From Leptolyngbya sp. O-77 (lineage in GTDB: Bacteria; Cyanobacteriota; Cyanobacteriia; Elainellales; Elainellaceae): DNA of 64,000 bases. The translations under genes and the position numbers were made by a program. Each line of letters opens with the position of its first letter. The stretch's first letter is position 1. The notes beneath the pieces were generated by a model. The model made no database searches, was not told the origin of the DNA, and saw only the letters and a program-made list of their open reading frames with translations. This document shows, piece after piece, positions 10,303 to 19,696 of the stretch. The stretch spans positions 3,385,001 through 3,449,000 of the forward strand of contig NZ_AP017367.1 in NCBI RefSeq assembly GCF_001548395.1, read 5' to 3'.

Positions 10303-11889
10303 CTATTCTCCCTGATCTTCCCGCTCATAATCCCCTCCCGACCCATACTTCCAGGCATCTAGCCAGCGTGAGATGCGATAGCTCCAGGGGGGCGGCAGCG
10401 ACTTGCTCCAGGGCCAGCGCGATATGCCTCCAAAATGCTTGTGCAACTGCCCGATTTGGTTTAGGCCCGCGTATAGCCCTAGGTTGGCATAATGCCAGAG
10501 CCAGTCCACAAGAGTGCCCAGCCCCACCTGCGGGATAATTTGCAGCACCACACGGGGATGCACCACCGAGGTTCGCAGCATGGCTTGGGCCAGCGCGGGA
10601 AACTGCACCACGTCTTGCAAAAAAGGCTTCAGCACGGGGTCGCCCAGGACTGCCATATCGGCAAAGACAGCCGAGAGTAGCTGGTTAATCTGATCGGGGG
10701 GCACAGTCTGGTTGACCCCAACGCTCATGGCGCGTTGGAACAGCCAAGTCACGGAGATGTTGGGCTGGTAGGGTTGCAACAGTGCTAGGGTGGAGCGGTG
10801 GAGTTGATCGGTTGCCAAGGCCTGGTGAATGCCGTCTGTCAGACGGGGCAGGTGGCGCAGCATCGCTCCAAAGCCGCCAAAGCTGAGGGGAGATTGGCCG
10901 CCGCTGCTGTCGCCGATGGGCAAAATCCGGCTCCACTTGGGCTGGAGCGGACTCTGGCGATAGCAGGGAAAAAAGCCATAGAGCGATCGCCCAATGTTTA
11001 GCGCCTCCAGCGCCACCCCCTGATACTGTGGCAATAGCCGAAAATACTCGTCAAACAACTGCTCCAGGCTGGGGCGGCTGGGGTGTGCATCCAGATAGGT
11101 AAAGAGATACGTCGTCCTGCCATCGCGGGCGGGAAAGGCCTCCCAAAAATACTGGCACTGATTTTCAATCGGCGTAATCGAAGCAAACAGGTCGCCCGTT
11201 TGGTTATGCGGAAAGCCCTGGGCGCAGGTGCCCACCACCATACAAACCGCGTCTGGCTTCTGCCCGCCTCTCGCCTGCTGACTAATGGGCGAAAAGTGCC
11301 CCATCGCGTCCAGCAGCAGGCGCGTTTTGAACCCGTTGCCAGCCTGTACTGCCACGCCATCCGGATGAACCGTCGCCGCCTCAAACCCGGTTTGCTCGAA
11401 CAACTGCCCGCCCGCTGCCAGGAATTTTGCTTTCAGCGTTTCAAGCAACTGTCGGGGACTCACGCCCACATTCAGCACATCTCGCACCCAGAGTTCCGTG
11501 CCGCCGTGAAAGGCGATGCGGGCAGGGTTATATTCACTGGCGATCGCCCCCTCCAGTTCTGCCGGACTCAGCAGATGCCGGTTGACCAGCACCGCCAGTT
11601 CTCGCCGCGAAATATTCCACTCCTGGTCGCGCCCCTGCAAAATTCCCCGCTCCAGCAGCGCCACCCGCCAGCCCCGCCGTACGAGCGCACAGCCCATCAG
11701 CAGCCCCAGCGTGCCGCCGCAAATCACCACGTCCCACTCGGTTTCGCCCAGTGGCTCTGAGGATTCAGTTATGACAGTGGAACAGGGAATCCTGCCCTCT
11801 CGATAGGCTTGCCACAGGGCATCGGCTCGGCGCAGCCCCAGTAGCGGATTATTAGGCAAGGCAGACAGGAGGGTTTCGGCAAGTCCCAT
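10303..11889 (-). CDS. cruP: CruA/CruP-family FAD-dependent lycopene-cyclase-like protein
   Basis: 528-aa flavoprotein with an N-terminal Rossmann FAD motif (VVICGGTLGLLMG near residue 53, then VALLERG) and the FAD-distal IGDSSGGQSPLSFGGFG motif. Length and architecture fit the CruP branch of the CruA/CruP lycopene-cyclase family better than the longer CruA. CruA is a carotenoid cyclase in some cyanobacteria; CruP is less well defined and has been linked to carotenoid metabolism and oxidative stress. Assignment to CruP rather than another FAD monooxygenase-like protein is by eye. It is followed closely by the ABC exporter. Confidence 0.65.
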   Translation of the reverse strand: MGLAETLLSALPNNPLLGLRRADALWQAYREGRIPCSTVITESSEPLGETEWDVVICGGTLGLLMGCALVRRGWRVALLERGILQGRDQEWNISRRELAVLVNRHLLSPAELEGAIASEYNPARIAFHGGTELWVRDVLNVGVSPRQLLETLKAKFLAAGGQLFEQTGFEAATVHPDGVAVQAGNGFKTRLLLDAMGHFSPISQQARGGQKPDAVCMVVGTCAQGFPHNQTGDLFASITPIENQCQYFWEAFPARDGRTTYLFTYLDAHPSRPSLEQLFDEYFRLLPQYQGVALEALNIGRSLYGFFPCYRQSPLQPKWSRILPIGDSSGGQSPLSFGGFGAMLRHLPRLTDGIHQALATDQLHRSTLALLQPYQPNISVTWLFQRAMSVGVNQTVPPDQINQLLSAVFADMAVLGDPVLKPFLQDVVQFPALAQAMLRTSVVHPRVVLQIIPQVGLGTLVDWLWHYANLGLYAGLNQIGQLHKHFGGISRWPWSKSLPPPWSYRISRWLDAWKYGSGGDYEREDQGE

Positions 11890-11934
11890 CGGTTGCTCAC
11901 AGAATTAAAGTTCGCAGGAAAAAACCGTGTGCCC

Positions 11935-12699
11935 TTAGCCACCCGTTTTCAGATTTTCCAGCCCTGCGGTAACGCGGGCCGTCTCGATGCGATCGCCCTG
12001 CTGAATTTCGTCCACCACGTCCATCCCGCGGGTTACATAGCCAAACACAGCATACTGCCCATCCAAAAAGCCCAGATCCGCCAGGGTGAAATAAAACTGC
12101 GACGAAGCCGAGTCCGGAAACTGCGATCGCGCCATCGCCACAGCCCCCCGCATGTGTTTCAAGACCGGGGAAGTTCCAGGTTCCAGCGTTTTTCCATAAA
12201 CGGGTTCTGCCGCACCCTCCGGCTTGATTTCTAGCGGAATGTAGCGCGGGCTAGAGGTGGCAGGGTCAATAAAGCTGCCCGTCCCCAGCATCCCCAAGGG
12301 CACGCTGGCATCCTTGCTCTGGGGGTCGCCGCCCTGCACCACAAATGGTTCCGGCTCACGCACCACCCGATGAAACATCAGCCCGTCATAGACCCCGCGA
12401 TTCACCAAATCGACGAAATTTCCGGCGGTAATCGGCGCGTCCTGGCCATTCACCTGGATTTCAATGGGCGACCCCTTGACCCGAATTTCGACGGTTGCTT
12501 TGCCGTCCAGTCGGGCTAGGTTCGCATAGGGTGTTGTGGGACTGGGGGCGGGCGTGAGGCTAGGCGATTGGGCGATCGCCGAGTCGCTAGATACAGTACC
12601 AGAATTGGCGCTGTCCGTATTTGCCCCCGAACAGCCTCCAATTAGCATCAGGCCAACCAGCCCAATCAGGGCGAACCACCGCCCCATTTTCTGTCTCAT
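11935..12699 (-). CDS. Cyclophilin-type peptidyl-prolyl isomerase, lipoprotein
   Basis: 254 aa. A type II signal peptide ends in the lipobox LIGGC (Cys about residue 23), then a Ser/Pro-rich linker, then a cyclophilin domain from about residue 65 (ATVEIRVKGSPIE, GNFVDLVNRGVYDGLMFHRVV, FVVQGGDP, MARSQFPDSASSQFYF). The FHRV and QGGDP motifs are those of the PPIase active face. It should be anchored to the periplasmic or lumenal face of a membrane and assist folding. Start ATG 12699 has a TAGGAGA Shine-Dalgarno seven bases upstream. It sits just downstream of ycf4 on the same strand (27-nt gap), so shared transcription is possible. Confidence 0.9.
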   Translation of the reverse strand: MRQKMGRWFALIGLVGLMLIGGCSGANTDSANSGTVSSDSAIAQSPSLTPAPSPTTPYANLARLDGKATVEIRVKGSPIEIQVNGQDAPITAGNFVDLVNRGVYDGLMFHRVVREPEPFVVQGGDPQSKDASVPLGMLGTGSFIDPATSSPRYIPLEIKPEGAAEPVYGKTLEPGTSPVLKHMRGAVAMARSQFPDSASSQFYFTLADLGFLDGQYAVFGYVTRGMDVVDEIQQGDRIETARVTAGLENLKTGG

Positions 12700-12726
12700 T
12701 GCGCGTCTCCTAGCTCACTAAACTTG

Positions 12727-13293
12727 CTATAGCCCTTCGAGCGGCACACCCAGAAACCGCGCCAGTTCAGCACCTTCAGTTTCCAGCTCTGCCAGCGCCA
12801 TTGGCTGTCCCACCCGCGTCAGGGGAATGTCGCCTTTACCCTTAATCCGCAAATAGAGCGATCGCTTCGGGTTGAGTCCTTCTTTAATCTGCACGCGAAT
12901 CGCCTGCACGTCCTCTAGCCTATGGGTGATCTCAATCTTGCGGTTTTTACCCGGAAAGCCCCATCGGAAAATTGTCAGCATCCCCGTGTCCCGGTTGAAT
13001 TCGTTGTAGCCACCGCCTACGTCCCACAAAATCACCAGCCACAGATAGGTCGCCAGCAGCAGTGCCGCCACGCCATAAAATCCCATCACCAATCCCTGCG
13101 GAATGAAGACGAGCTGCGTCGGATCAGAAAATGGCAGAAGATTCACTTTCAAATAGCTGGAAATGCTGGACAGCAAGAAGCCCAGTCCTCCGCCAAAAAT
13201 TACCGTCGCCCACCAATAGTTGCTCAGGCGGCGAGACCCCACAACCATCTTCCGCAGCACGCGGCTCTCGGTGGACACACTGGATGCAGTCAT
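12727..13293 (-). CDS. ycf4: Photosystem I assembly protein Ycf4
   Basis: 188 aa with two transmembrane helices (about 27-47 and 67-92) followed by a soluble domain (DVGGGYNEFNRDTGMLTIFRWGFPGKNR, VQAIRVQIKEGLNPKRSLYLRIKG). This matches Ycf4, a thylakoid factor that aids photosystem I assembly; length is normal. It is divergent from psbD across a 554-nt intergenic region. Confidence 0.95.
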   Translation of the reverse strand: MTASSVSTESRVLRKMVVGSRRLSNYWWATVIFGGGLGFLLSSISSYLKVNLLPFSDPTQLVFIPQGLVMGFYGVAALLLATYLWLVILWDVGGGYNEFNRDTGMLTIFRWGFPGKNRKIEITHRLEDVQAIRVQIKEGLNPKRSLYLRIKGKGDIPLTRVGQPMALAELETEGAELARFLGVPLEGL

Positions 13294-13644
13294 ACTCTAA
13301 GTTCCCAGATCATTTTTAATGTTTTCAGATTGATTTTGATATCTACTGGATATCTGGCTGAGAAGCAAAGCACCTCAATCTCGATTATGCTGCACATCTG
13401 GCCCATCAGCCGGAGCAAGCCTCTCCTCAGCAGCATTTGCACTAGCCTCGTCTAAATTGAGCACTTAACTCTCAAAACTCAGGCTCAGCACTAGCTCAGT
13501 TTACGACCTGCTTAATTTCCTTCCAGTCTCTCTCAGGTTTTTACAGCGTTCTTGGAGCTTCTCCGAAACCCAACATCCAGAGAAATTAAGCCATTTCGGG
13601 TTCAGCCAAGGACGCACAATCTGAAATGAGAGGTACGTATCGGA

Positions 13645-13673
13645 TTGTAAAAATTTTCGTATGTACTTATCAT
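13645..13673 (+). promoter_or_regulatory. Candidate sigma70-type psbD promoter
   Basis: TTGTAA at 13645-13650, 17-nt spacer, TATCAT at 13668-13673. A start near 13680 would give a leader of about 165 nt before psbD. Confidence 0.45.
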
Positions 13674-13754
13674 ATAGACAAATCTAAACTGGCTTGGTGA
13701 ATTAAGAGCTGGGTACAAATACCTGCTTGGGGTTTGTTCCCCTAGAGCCAAGTT

Positions 13755-13806
13755 GAGTCACACCACTCCAATCGGGACGCTGATTTTGGTCAAACAGAGT
13801 CACACC
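13755..13806 (+). repeat. Direct repeat GAGTCACACC in psbD leader
   Basis: Identical decamers start at 13755 and 13797, 42 bp apart (about four helical turns). They lie between the candidate promoter and the psbD start, so they could be a DNA or RNA control element; this is inference. Confidence 0.5.
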
Positions 13807-13847
13807 GTGAGAGGATTGGATTTTGCGCCATATTAAGAGGTTATGAA

Positions 13848-14906
13848 ATGACCATAGCAATGGGAAGAGCGCAAGCCCAGCGAGGATGGTTTGACGTTCT
13901 CGACGACTGGCTAAAGCGCGACCGATTTGTCTTCGTAGGATGGTCAGGCATTCTGCTATTCCCCTGCGCCTACCTGGCGCTGGGAGGCTGGCTGACCGGC
14001 ACCACCTTCGTCACCTCCTGGTACACCCACGGCATTGCCAGTTCCTACCTAGAGGGCTGCAACTTTTTGACCGCCGCCGTATCCACCCCGCCCAACAGCC
14101 TGGGTCATAGCCTGCTGTTTTTGTGGGGCCCCGAAGCCCAGTGGAACTTCACCCGCTGGTGTCAGCTCGGCGGCTTGTGGACGTTCGTCGCCCTGCACGG
14201 GGCTTTTGGACTGATCGGCTTCATGCTACGACAGTTTGAGATTGCCCGTCTGGTTGGCATCCGTCCCTACAACGCCCTGGCATTTTCCGGTCCCATCGCC
14301 GTGTTTGTCAGCGTGTTTCTGCTGTACCCACTAGGACAATCGGGCTGGTTTTTTGCCCCCAGCTTTGGGGTTGCCGCCATCTTCCGATTCATCCTATTCG
14401 TGCAAGGGTTCCACAACTTTACCCTCAACCCCTTCCATATGATGGGAGTAGCGGGCATTTTGGGGGGTGCGCTGCTGTGCGCCATTCATGGCGCGACGGT
14501 GGAGAACACCCTGTACGAAGACGGCGACAAGGCGAACACCTTCCGCGCCTTCAACCCGACGCAGTCTGAAGAAACCTACTCGATGGTGACGGCCAACCGC
14601 TTCTGGTCCCAGATTTTTGGGATTGCCTTTTCCAACAAGCGTTGGCTGCACTTTTTCATGCTGTTTGTGCCGGTGACGGGTCTGTGGATGGCGAGCATTG
14701 GGATTGCGGGCTTGGCGCTGAACCTGCGGGCGTATGACTTTGTATCGCAGGAGATTCGCGCGGCGGAAGACCCAGAGTTTGAGACGTTCTACACCAAGAA
14801 CATTCTGCTAAACGAGGGCATCCGCGCTTGGATGGCTCCGCAAGACCAGCCTCACGAACAATTTGTATTCCCTGAAGAGGTACTGCCCCGTGGTAACGCT
14901 CTCTAG
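13848..14906 (+). CDS. psbD: Photosystem II D2 protein
   Basis: 352 aa, the standard D2 length. It binds P680 chlorophyll, pheophytin, QA, non-haem iron and TyrD in the PSII core. The FHNFTLNPFH segment places His189 (TyrD partner) and His197 (chlorophyll ligand) at canonical positions; the N-terminus MTIAMGRAQAQRGWFDVLDDWLKRDRF is typical. An AAGAGG sequence lies about 10 nt upstream of ATG 13848. The 3' end overlaps psbC by 17 nt, so the pair is cotranscribed and probably translationally coupled. It looks like the ordinary, not the far-red, form. Confidence 0.98.
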   Translation: MTIAMGRAQAQRGWFDVLDDWLKRDRFVFVGWSGILLFPCAYLALGGWLTGTTFVTSWYTHGIASSYLEGCNFLTAAVSTPPNSLGHSLLFLWGPEAQWNFTRWCQLGGLWTFVALHGAFGLIGFMLRQFEIARLVGIRPYNALAFSGPIAVFVSVFLLYPLGQSGWFFAPSFGVAAIFRFILFVQGFHNFTLNPFHMMGVAGILGGALLCAIHGATVENTLYEDGDKANTFRAFNPTQSEETYSMVTANRFWSQIFGIAFSNKRWLHFFMLFVPVTGLWMASIGIAGLALNLRAYDFVSQEIRAAEDPEFETFYTKNILLNEGIRAWMAPQDQPHEQFVFPEEVLPRGNAL

Positions 14907-16275
14907 TAACTCAATGGTTGCCGGAAACCGCGACCAGGAATCCTCTGGGTTTGCCTGGTGGGCCGGTAACGCTCGTCTGATTAACCTTTCTGGAAAGCTG
15001 CTGGGCGCTCATGTTGCTCACGCTGGTTTGATTGTCTTCTGGGCAGGCGCGATGACCCTGTTTGAAGTGGCTCACTTCGTGCCCGAAAAGCCCATGTATG
15101 AGCAAGGGCTAATTCTGCTGCCTCACCTGGCAACGCTGGGTTGGGGCGTGGGCCCTGGCGGTGAAGTGCTGGATACCTTTCCCTATTTTGTGGTGGGTGT
15201 GCTGCACCTGATTTCCTCTGCTGTTCTGGGTCTGGGCGGGATTTACCATGCCGTTCGTGGCCCCGAAACGCTGGAAGAGTACTCTTCCTTCTTTGGCTAC
15301 GACTGGAAAGACAAGAACCAGATGACCAACATCATTGGGTATCACCTGATCCTGCTGGGTTTGGGTGCCTTCCTGCTGGTGTTTAAGGCTATGTTCTTCG
15401 GCGGTGTGTATGACACCTGGGCACCGGGTGGCGGTGACGTTCGCGTTATCACCAACCCGACGCTGAACCCAGTGACGATTTTTGGCTACCTGCTGAAGTC
15501 TCCCTTTGGCGGCGAGGGCTGGATCGTCAGTGTCAACAACATGGAGGACGTAATCGGTGGCCACATCTGGGTCGGCTTCATCTGCATTGCAGGTGGTGTG
15601 TGGCACATCCTGACCAAGCCGTTCGGCTGGGTGCGCCGCGCCTTTATTTGGTCGGGCGAAGCTTACCTGTCCTATAGCCTGGGCGCTCTGTCGCTGATGG
15701 GCTTTGTGGCTTCCACGATGGTTTGGTACAACAACACGGTCTATCCTAGCGAGTTCTTCGGTCCCACCGGCCCCGAAGCGTCGCAGGCTCAAGCTCTCAC
15801 CTTCCTGATCCGCGACCAGCGTCTGGGTGCAAATGTGGGATCTGCTCAGGGCCCCACGGGTCTGGGTAAGTATCTGATGCGCTCTCCGACGGGTGAAATC
15901 ATCTTTGGTGGTGAAACCATGCGCTTCTGGGATTTCCAGGGCCCCTGGTTGGAGCCGCTGCGTGGACCTAACGGCCTGGATCTGGACAAGATCAAGAATG
16001 ATATTCAGCCCTGGCAGGCTCGTCGCGCCGCTGAGTATATGACCCATGCTCCGCTGGGTTCGCTGAACTCGGTGGGTGGTGTGGCGACCGAGATCAACTC
16101 GGTGAACTTTGTGTCGCCTCGTGCCTGGTTGGCAACGTCTCACTTTGTGCTGGCGTTCTTCTTCCTGGTTGGTCACCTGTGGCATGCGGGTCGCGCCCGT
16201 GCTGCGGCGGCTGGCTTCGAGAAGGGCATCGACCGCGAGTCTGAGCCGGTGTTGGCAATGCCGGATATCGACTAG
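14890..16275 (+). CDS. psbC: Photosystem II CP43 chlorophyll protein
   Basis: 461 aa from GTG 14890, which lies inside psbD; the frame is open upstream to 14863, but the GTG start (VVTLSSNSMVAGNRDQ) with GAAGAGG at 14874-14880 is the conserved cyanobacterial/plastid initiation site. CP43 is the inner antenna of PSII, with six helices and a large lumenal loop that contributes a ligand to the Mn cluster. Visible hallmarks are GFAWWAGNARLINLSGKLLGAHVAHAG, the GGETMRFWD lumenal motif and C-terminal GHLWHAGRARAAAAGFEKGIDR. A terminator follows. Confidence 0.97.
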   Translation: MVTLSSNSMVAGNRDQESSGFAWWAGNARLINLSGKLLGAHVAHAGLIVFWAGAMTLFEVAHFVPEKPMYEQGLILLPHLATLGWGVGPGGEVLDTFPYFVVGVLHLISSAVLGLGGIYHAVRGPETLEEYSSFFGYDWKDKNQMTNIIGYHLILLGLGAFLLVFKAMFFGGVYDTWAPGGGDVRVITNPTLNPVTIFGYLLKSPFGGEGWIVSVNNMEDVIGGHIWVGFICIAGGVWHILTKPFGWVRRAFIWSGEAYLSYSLGALSLMGFVASTMVWYNNTVYPSEFFGPTGPEASQAQALTFLIRDQRLGANVGSAQGPTGLGKYLMRSPTGEIIFGGETMRFWDFQGPWLEPLRGPNGLDLDKIKNDIQPWQARRAAEYMTHAPLGSLNSVGGVATEINSVNFVSPRAWLATSHFVLAFFFLVGHLWHAGRARAAAAGFEKGIDRESEPVLAMPDID

Positions 16276-16325
16276 TCTGCCGACTGGTATTGGCAATTAG
16301 TTGCTGACTAGTTGCTGAACTTTGT

Positions 16326-16358
16326 AAGCGCCCTCTGTGATTGCGGGGGGCGTTTTTT
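16326..16358 (+). terminator. Rho-independent terminator after psbC
   Basis: Stem AAGCGCCC paired with GGGCGTTT (one G-T pair) around a 14-nt loop, continuing into a T-run. It also separates psbC from the convergent GTPase gene. Confidence 0.75.
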
Positions 16359-16389
16359 ACGCTTTTCTTACTTTTTTCCTAGTTTTTTG

Positions 16390-17799
16390 CTATCCGCCTA
16401 ATTCTCGCTGGAGTCGGTATATGACCGTGTCTTCGTCTACCTGGCTGAGGATGTCCTGAATCACTGTGTTGGGCCCGTCTGGGCCCCAGGTGCAGCCGCG
16501 CTCTAGGTAAGCTTGGGCGGCCTTGCCGACGCGGTAGGAACCGTATCCGGCGATCGCCCCTTGAGCTACCGCTGCACTGCCGTAGGCCATTAGCCCCCCG
16601 ACGCTGTCGAACATCGCGCCCACCGCCGACGCACTCTTGCCCGCTCCCAAGAGCAAGCCGCTGCCCACTTCACCCAGCAGCAAACTGCCCGAACTCCACA
16701 AAATCGCCTGGAGCAGTTTGCCCGCCTCAAAGCTGGTCATGGGTAGGCCATAGAGCTTTGCCAGGTTGCGAATCATCACCAGATCGGTGACTGCACCGCC
16801 CGCCAAGTCGAGAATGGCGATCGGGTTCACGCCAACGGCGATCGCCTTCCATTTGGCAAACTTCCAGATCAGTTCCTCGGCTTGCTCTTGATTCAGCTTC
16901 AGGGCTTTGCGGGCGATGCCCTGTTCCGTTTCTCGTGCCTGCCGCAGCGCATTTAGCGCCAGCAGCGACTTGCCTTCCTTTTGGATAATGTCCACCAGCA
17001 GCGTCCGCAGTTCCTCCATCTGTGGCGGCGGTGATTCCCATTCGTGCGTCACGCTGCCGTCGGGCCACTCCACGCGCACTTGCACGGGCGCAGGTTCCGC
17101 CGACACGCGCACCACGTCTTCTGGCATGAGGAACGGCCGACCGCGATCGCCCCCCTCTGCAAACAGAATTTTCAACTTCTGGTAAATTGCGTCCCGATCC
17201 TGGTCAGGATACAAATCTGCCTTGTTAAACACTAGCAGCATGGGCTTATGGGCTGCCTGCAACTCTGCCAATGCCTGATACTCGGTGCGCGTAATATCGC
17301 CTGCAATGACAAACAGAATCAGGTCGGCCTGATTAGCCACGTCCCGCGCCATCTCAGCCCGCGTCTGTCCGCCCACTTCATCCAGCCCAGGCGTGTCGAT
17401 GAGTTCCACCCGCAGGTCACTCTCCGGCAGCGCCCAATAGACCGATCGGGGATACTGCGTCACGCCGTTGATCGGCCCGGTCGGCAATAGCTTTTGCCCG
17501 ATGAGTCCGTTAATCACCGCTGACTTGCCCCGGCTCACCAGACCAAACACTGCAATCCTCAGCAGGCTGCAATTCAGCTTGTCCAGCGCCGCTGAAAGTT
17601 GGTTCAAATCGGTTTTGAGGGAGGCCTGAAGCTCCACATCTCCTGCGCCTCGTCGGGGCGATCGCGCCTTTTGGGTATAGCGCCCGATGGCTTGCCGCAG
17701 GCTGGCCCGCGCCCGCTGAAAATGTGTATCTTGCATTCCCAAGGGAATCAAGCCAACATGCGGCGCAGCAGATGAGTCGCGAGGCGGAAACTGAGTCAC
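16390..17799 (-). CDS. Era/dynamin-like GTPase with C-terminal DUF697-like membrane region
   Basis: 469 aa from GTG 17799; an ATG at 17733 (residue 23) is an equally possible start, as neither has a clear RBS. P-loop GLVSRGKS (86-93), switch II/G3 DTPG, and G4 NKAD followed by a canonical small-GTPase layout. The C-terminal third is Gly/Ala-rich and hydrophobic (NPIAILDLAGGAVTD, LLLGEVGSGLLLGAGKSAS), as in DUF697-type GTPases tethered to membranes. The cellular role is not known; members are common in cyanobacteria. Divergent from the transglutaminase-like gene across about 220 nt. Confidence 0.85.
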   Translation of the reverse strand: MTQFPPRDSSAAPHVGLIPLGMQDTHFQRARASLRQAIGRYTQKARSPRRGAGDVELQASLKTDLNQLSAALDKLNCSLLRIAVFGLVSRGKSAVINGLIGQKLLPTGPINGVTQYPRSVYWALPESDLRVELIDTPGLDEVGGQTRAEMARDVANQADLILFVIAGDITRTEYQALAELQAAHKPMLLVFNKADLYPDQDRDAIYQKLKILFAEGGDRGRPFLMPEDVVRVSAEPAPVQVRVEWPDGSVTHEWESPPPQMEELRTLLVDIIQKEGKSLLALNALRQARETEQGIARKALKLNQEQAEELIWKFAKWKAIAVGVNPIAILDLAGGAVTDLVMIRNLAKLYGLPMTSFEAGKLLQAILWSSGSLLLGEVGSGLLLGAGKSASAVGAMFDSVGGLMAYGSAAVAQGAIAGYGSYRVGKAAQAYLERGCTWGPDGPNTVIQDILSQVDEDTVIYRLQRELGG

Positions 17800-18017
17800 A
17801 GCAGAAAAGAAATTCTTCAGTTATATTTTGGACGATTCTACCCATCGCAACGATCGGAGATCGGGAGCAGTGGAGGCGAAATTGCCGTATCCCCCCGACC
17901 AATCTGGAAAAATCCAGCCGAACCCATAGCCAAAGCGTCATCAAAGTCACAGCAATGTCCCAATCATCCAGGCTTCGATAACAGCATTCCGCCAGTCCTA
18001 ACTCCTCGCTCGCCGCC

Positions 18018-18881
18018 ATGCGCTATTGGATTCGCCACACAACAACTTATCGATACGATCGCCCCGTGACGCTTGCTCCGCACTGGGTTCGGCTGCGGCC
18101 CCGCAGCGATGTCACACAAATCTTACATGATTTCTCCCTGACGGTAGAGCCAGCGCCAGAGCGTATTGCTGAGAATTTAGATTTAGAGGGAAACAGCGTC
18201 CTCAAGCTGACGTTTGGCGATGAACCGCTAGAGCAGTTCCAGCTCACAACGATTTCAAAAGTAGAAACCTTTCGCACCAATCCCTTTGACTTTTTGCTAG
18301 AACCCTGGGCTAGCCGCCTGCCCATCGACTATCCCATTTCGCTACATCGACAGCTTCAGCCCTATCTAGCCACCTCGACGGCTGGACTGCCCGCCCTTGA
18401 CCCGATCGCCCTCCAGTTGGCCAACGACCTGTGGCTGCAAACAGACGGAAACCCCGTTACCTTCCTTTGGCAGTTGAACCAGCAAATTCATGCCAACTGT
18501 CGCCACATCATTCGGGAGACAGGCGAGCCATTTCCGCCCAGCATCACCTGGGGCAAAGAGGCGGGGTCTTGCCGCGACCTAACGGTGCTATTTACGGAAG
18601 TGTGTCGGGCTGTGGGGTTGGCGGCACGGTTCGTTAGCGGCTATCAGGAAGCCGACGCAGGCAACGATCCCGAACTGCATGCCTGGGCAGAAGTGTACCT
18701 CCCTGGCGCGGGCTGGCGCGGCTATGACCCAACGCAGAATCTCGCAGTGGGCGATCGCTACATTGCCCTGGTGGCCAGCTCCAGCTACCGAGATGCAGCC
18801 CCTCTTAGCGGCACGCTGAAAACCGGCATCGGTGCAAGCTCAGAACTTCACACCACGTTAGAAATTGAGGCTCAGACGTAA
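18018..18881 (+). CDS. Transglutaminase-like cysteine protease-fold protein
   Basis: 287 aa. An N-terminal bacterial transglutaminase-associated beta domain (MRYWIRHTTTYRYDRPV, WVRLRPRSD) precedes a transglutaminase core carrying the triad Cys in GSCRDLTVLF, His in HAWAEVYLPG and Asp in GYDPTQN. Family members act as peptidases or amide-modifying enzymes, and many are linked to peptide ligase/amidase clusters; no such partner is next to it here. No signal peptide, so cytoplasmic. The substrate is unknown. Confidence 0.88.
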   Translation: MRYWIRHTTTYRYDRPVTLAPHWVRLRPRSDVTQILHDFSLTVEPAPERIAENLDLEGNSVLKLTFGDEPLEQFQLTTISKVETFRTNPFDFLLEPWASRLPIDYPISLHRQLQPYLATSTAGLPALDPIALQLANDLWLQTDGNPVTFLWQLNQQIHANCRHIIRETGEPFPPSITWGKEAGSCRDLTVLFTEVCRAVGLAARFVSGYQEADAGNDPELHAWAEVYLPGAGWRGYDPTQNLAVGDRYIALVASSSYRDAAPLSGTLKTGIGASSELHTTLEIEAQT

Positions 18882-19023
18882 GCCCGCAGGCATCGTTTGG
18901 AATCTGTGTCTGGCAACTGGTAGATGGAGGTGGGTCTTCTCCAGCCTACTTTTTCTACCTAAAAGGTGACACGCACCCTAGGCCAGGCTTCGCATTAGCC
19001 AGGATATTTTTACATTCTTAACA

Positions 19024-19659
19024 TTACATGTCCTGAAACTGGGTGAGTAGCCAGCGGATGACTTCGCTTTGGGGAGTTTCGCGGGTACGGCGGAGGGTAT
19101 CTTCCAGTAGGGATAAATTTAGACCAGGAAGCACTTGAGATTCGGTGATGCGCTTGCTGCCGCCGTCGGCGATCGCAAATGCCAGAATTTGCACGTTGGC
19201 AACATCGACTACCCAGTATTCGCCAACGCCCAACGCTTCGTAGAGCAGTCGTTTCTCGCCTTTGTCATCGGCTAAAGAGGTGTTGGCAATTTCAATCACC
19301 AGGGTTGGCGCGGGATATTGATCGAGGTCAATAATCGTGGTTCCCCAGGGAATTGCGCTGGCTGCATCGCCGATGTAATAGGACACGTCGGGCTGCGCTT
19401 CGCTATGCCCCGTTTTGCGGTAGGTGCAGTTGTCTCTGCCAGTGAGGGTGATGTTTCGAAGCGCTGAAAACAGCCCTACAGCGACGATAACAACAGTGTG
19501 ATCGCAAGCATGGTCATTTCCAATTGGTGTCATTTCAAGTCTCATTCTGCCATCGCAGTAGTATCCTTTTGCTTTTCCTAAAGCTGGATCTTGAATGAGA
19601 CATAGGTATTCATCCCAGCTTGCGGAAACCCAGGTGTTAGTTGGCAGTTTTGTTTGCAT
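19024..19659 (-). CDS. Uma2-family (DUF820) PD-(D/E)XK nuclease-like protein
   Basis: 211 aa. It contains the family hallmarks QPDV, PTLVIEIANTSLADDKGEKRLLYEALGVGEYWVVD, i.e. the D...E...K pattern of the restriction-endonuclease-like fold. Uma2 proteins are strongly expanded in cyanobacteria and their biological role is unsettled. This copy is isolated, 12 kb from the four-gene array at 33-35 kb, and is convergent with the transglutaminase gene. Confidence 0.85.
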   Translation of the reverse strand: MQTKLPTNTWVSASWDEYLCLIQDPALGKAKGYYCDGRMRLEMTPIGNDHACDHTVVIVAVGLFSALRNITLTGRDNCTYRKTGHSEAQPDVSYYIGDAASAIPWGTTIIDLDQYPAPTLVIEIANTSLADDKGEKRLLYEALGVGEYWVVDVANVQILAFAIADGGSKRITESQVLPGLNLSLLEDTLRRTRETPQSEVIRWLLTQFQDM

Positions 19660-19696
19660 AGTGTAGGTCAGCTCGTGAGAATTGTTTGACTGGTTT

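Larger units (their letters stand above)
13294..13847. other. ycf4-psbD intergenic / psbD leader region
   Basis: Non-coding stretch of 554 nt between divergent photosynthesis genes. It contains a candidate psbD promoter (13645-13673) and a duplicated decamer GAGTCACACC (13755-13764 and 13797-13806). No credible small ORF is seen. Confidence 0.7.

Noticed and set aside
13848..16275. Far-red (FaRLiP) variants of D2/CP43
   Set aside because: Both proteins show ordinary sequence and the standard psbD-psbC overlap, and no other far-red genes are nearby.
15109..16296. Long antisense open frame (395 codons) opposite psbC
   Set aside because: It has no recognisable motif and mirrors codon bias of CP43; psbC is unmistakable on the plus strand.
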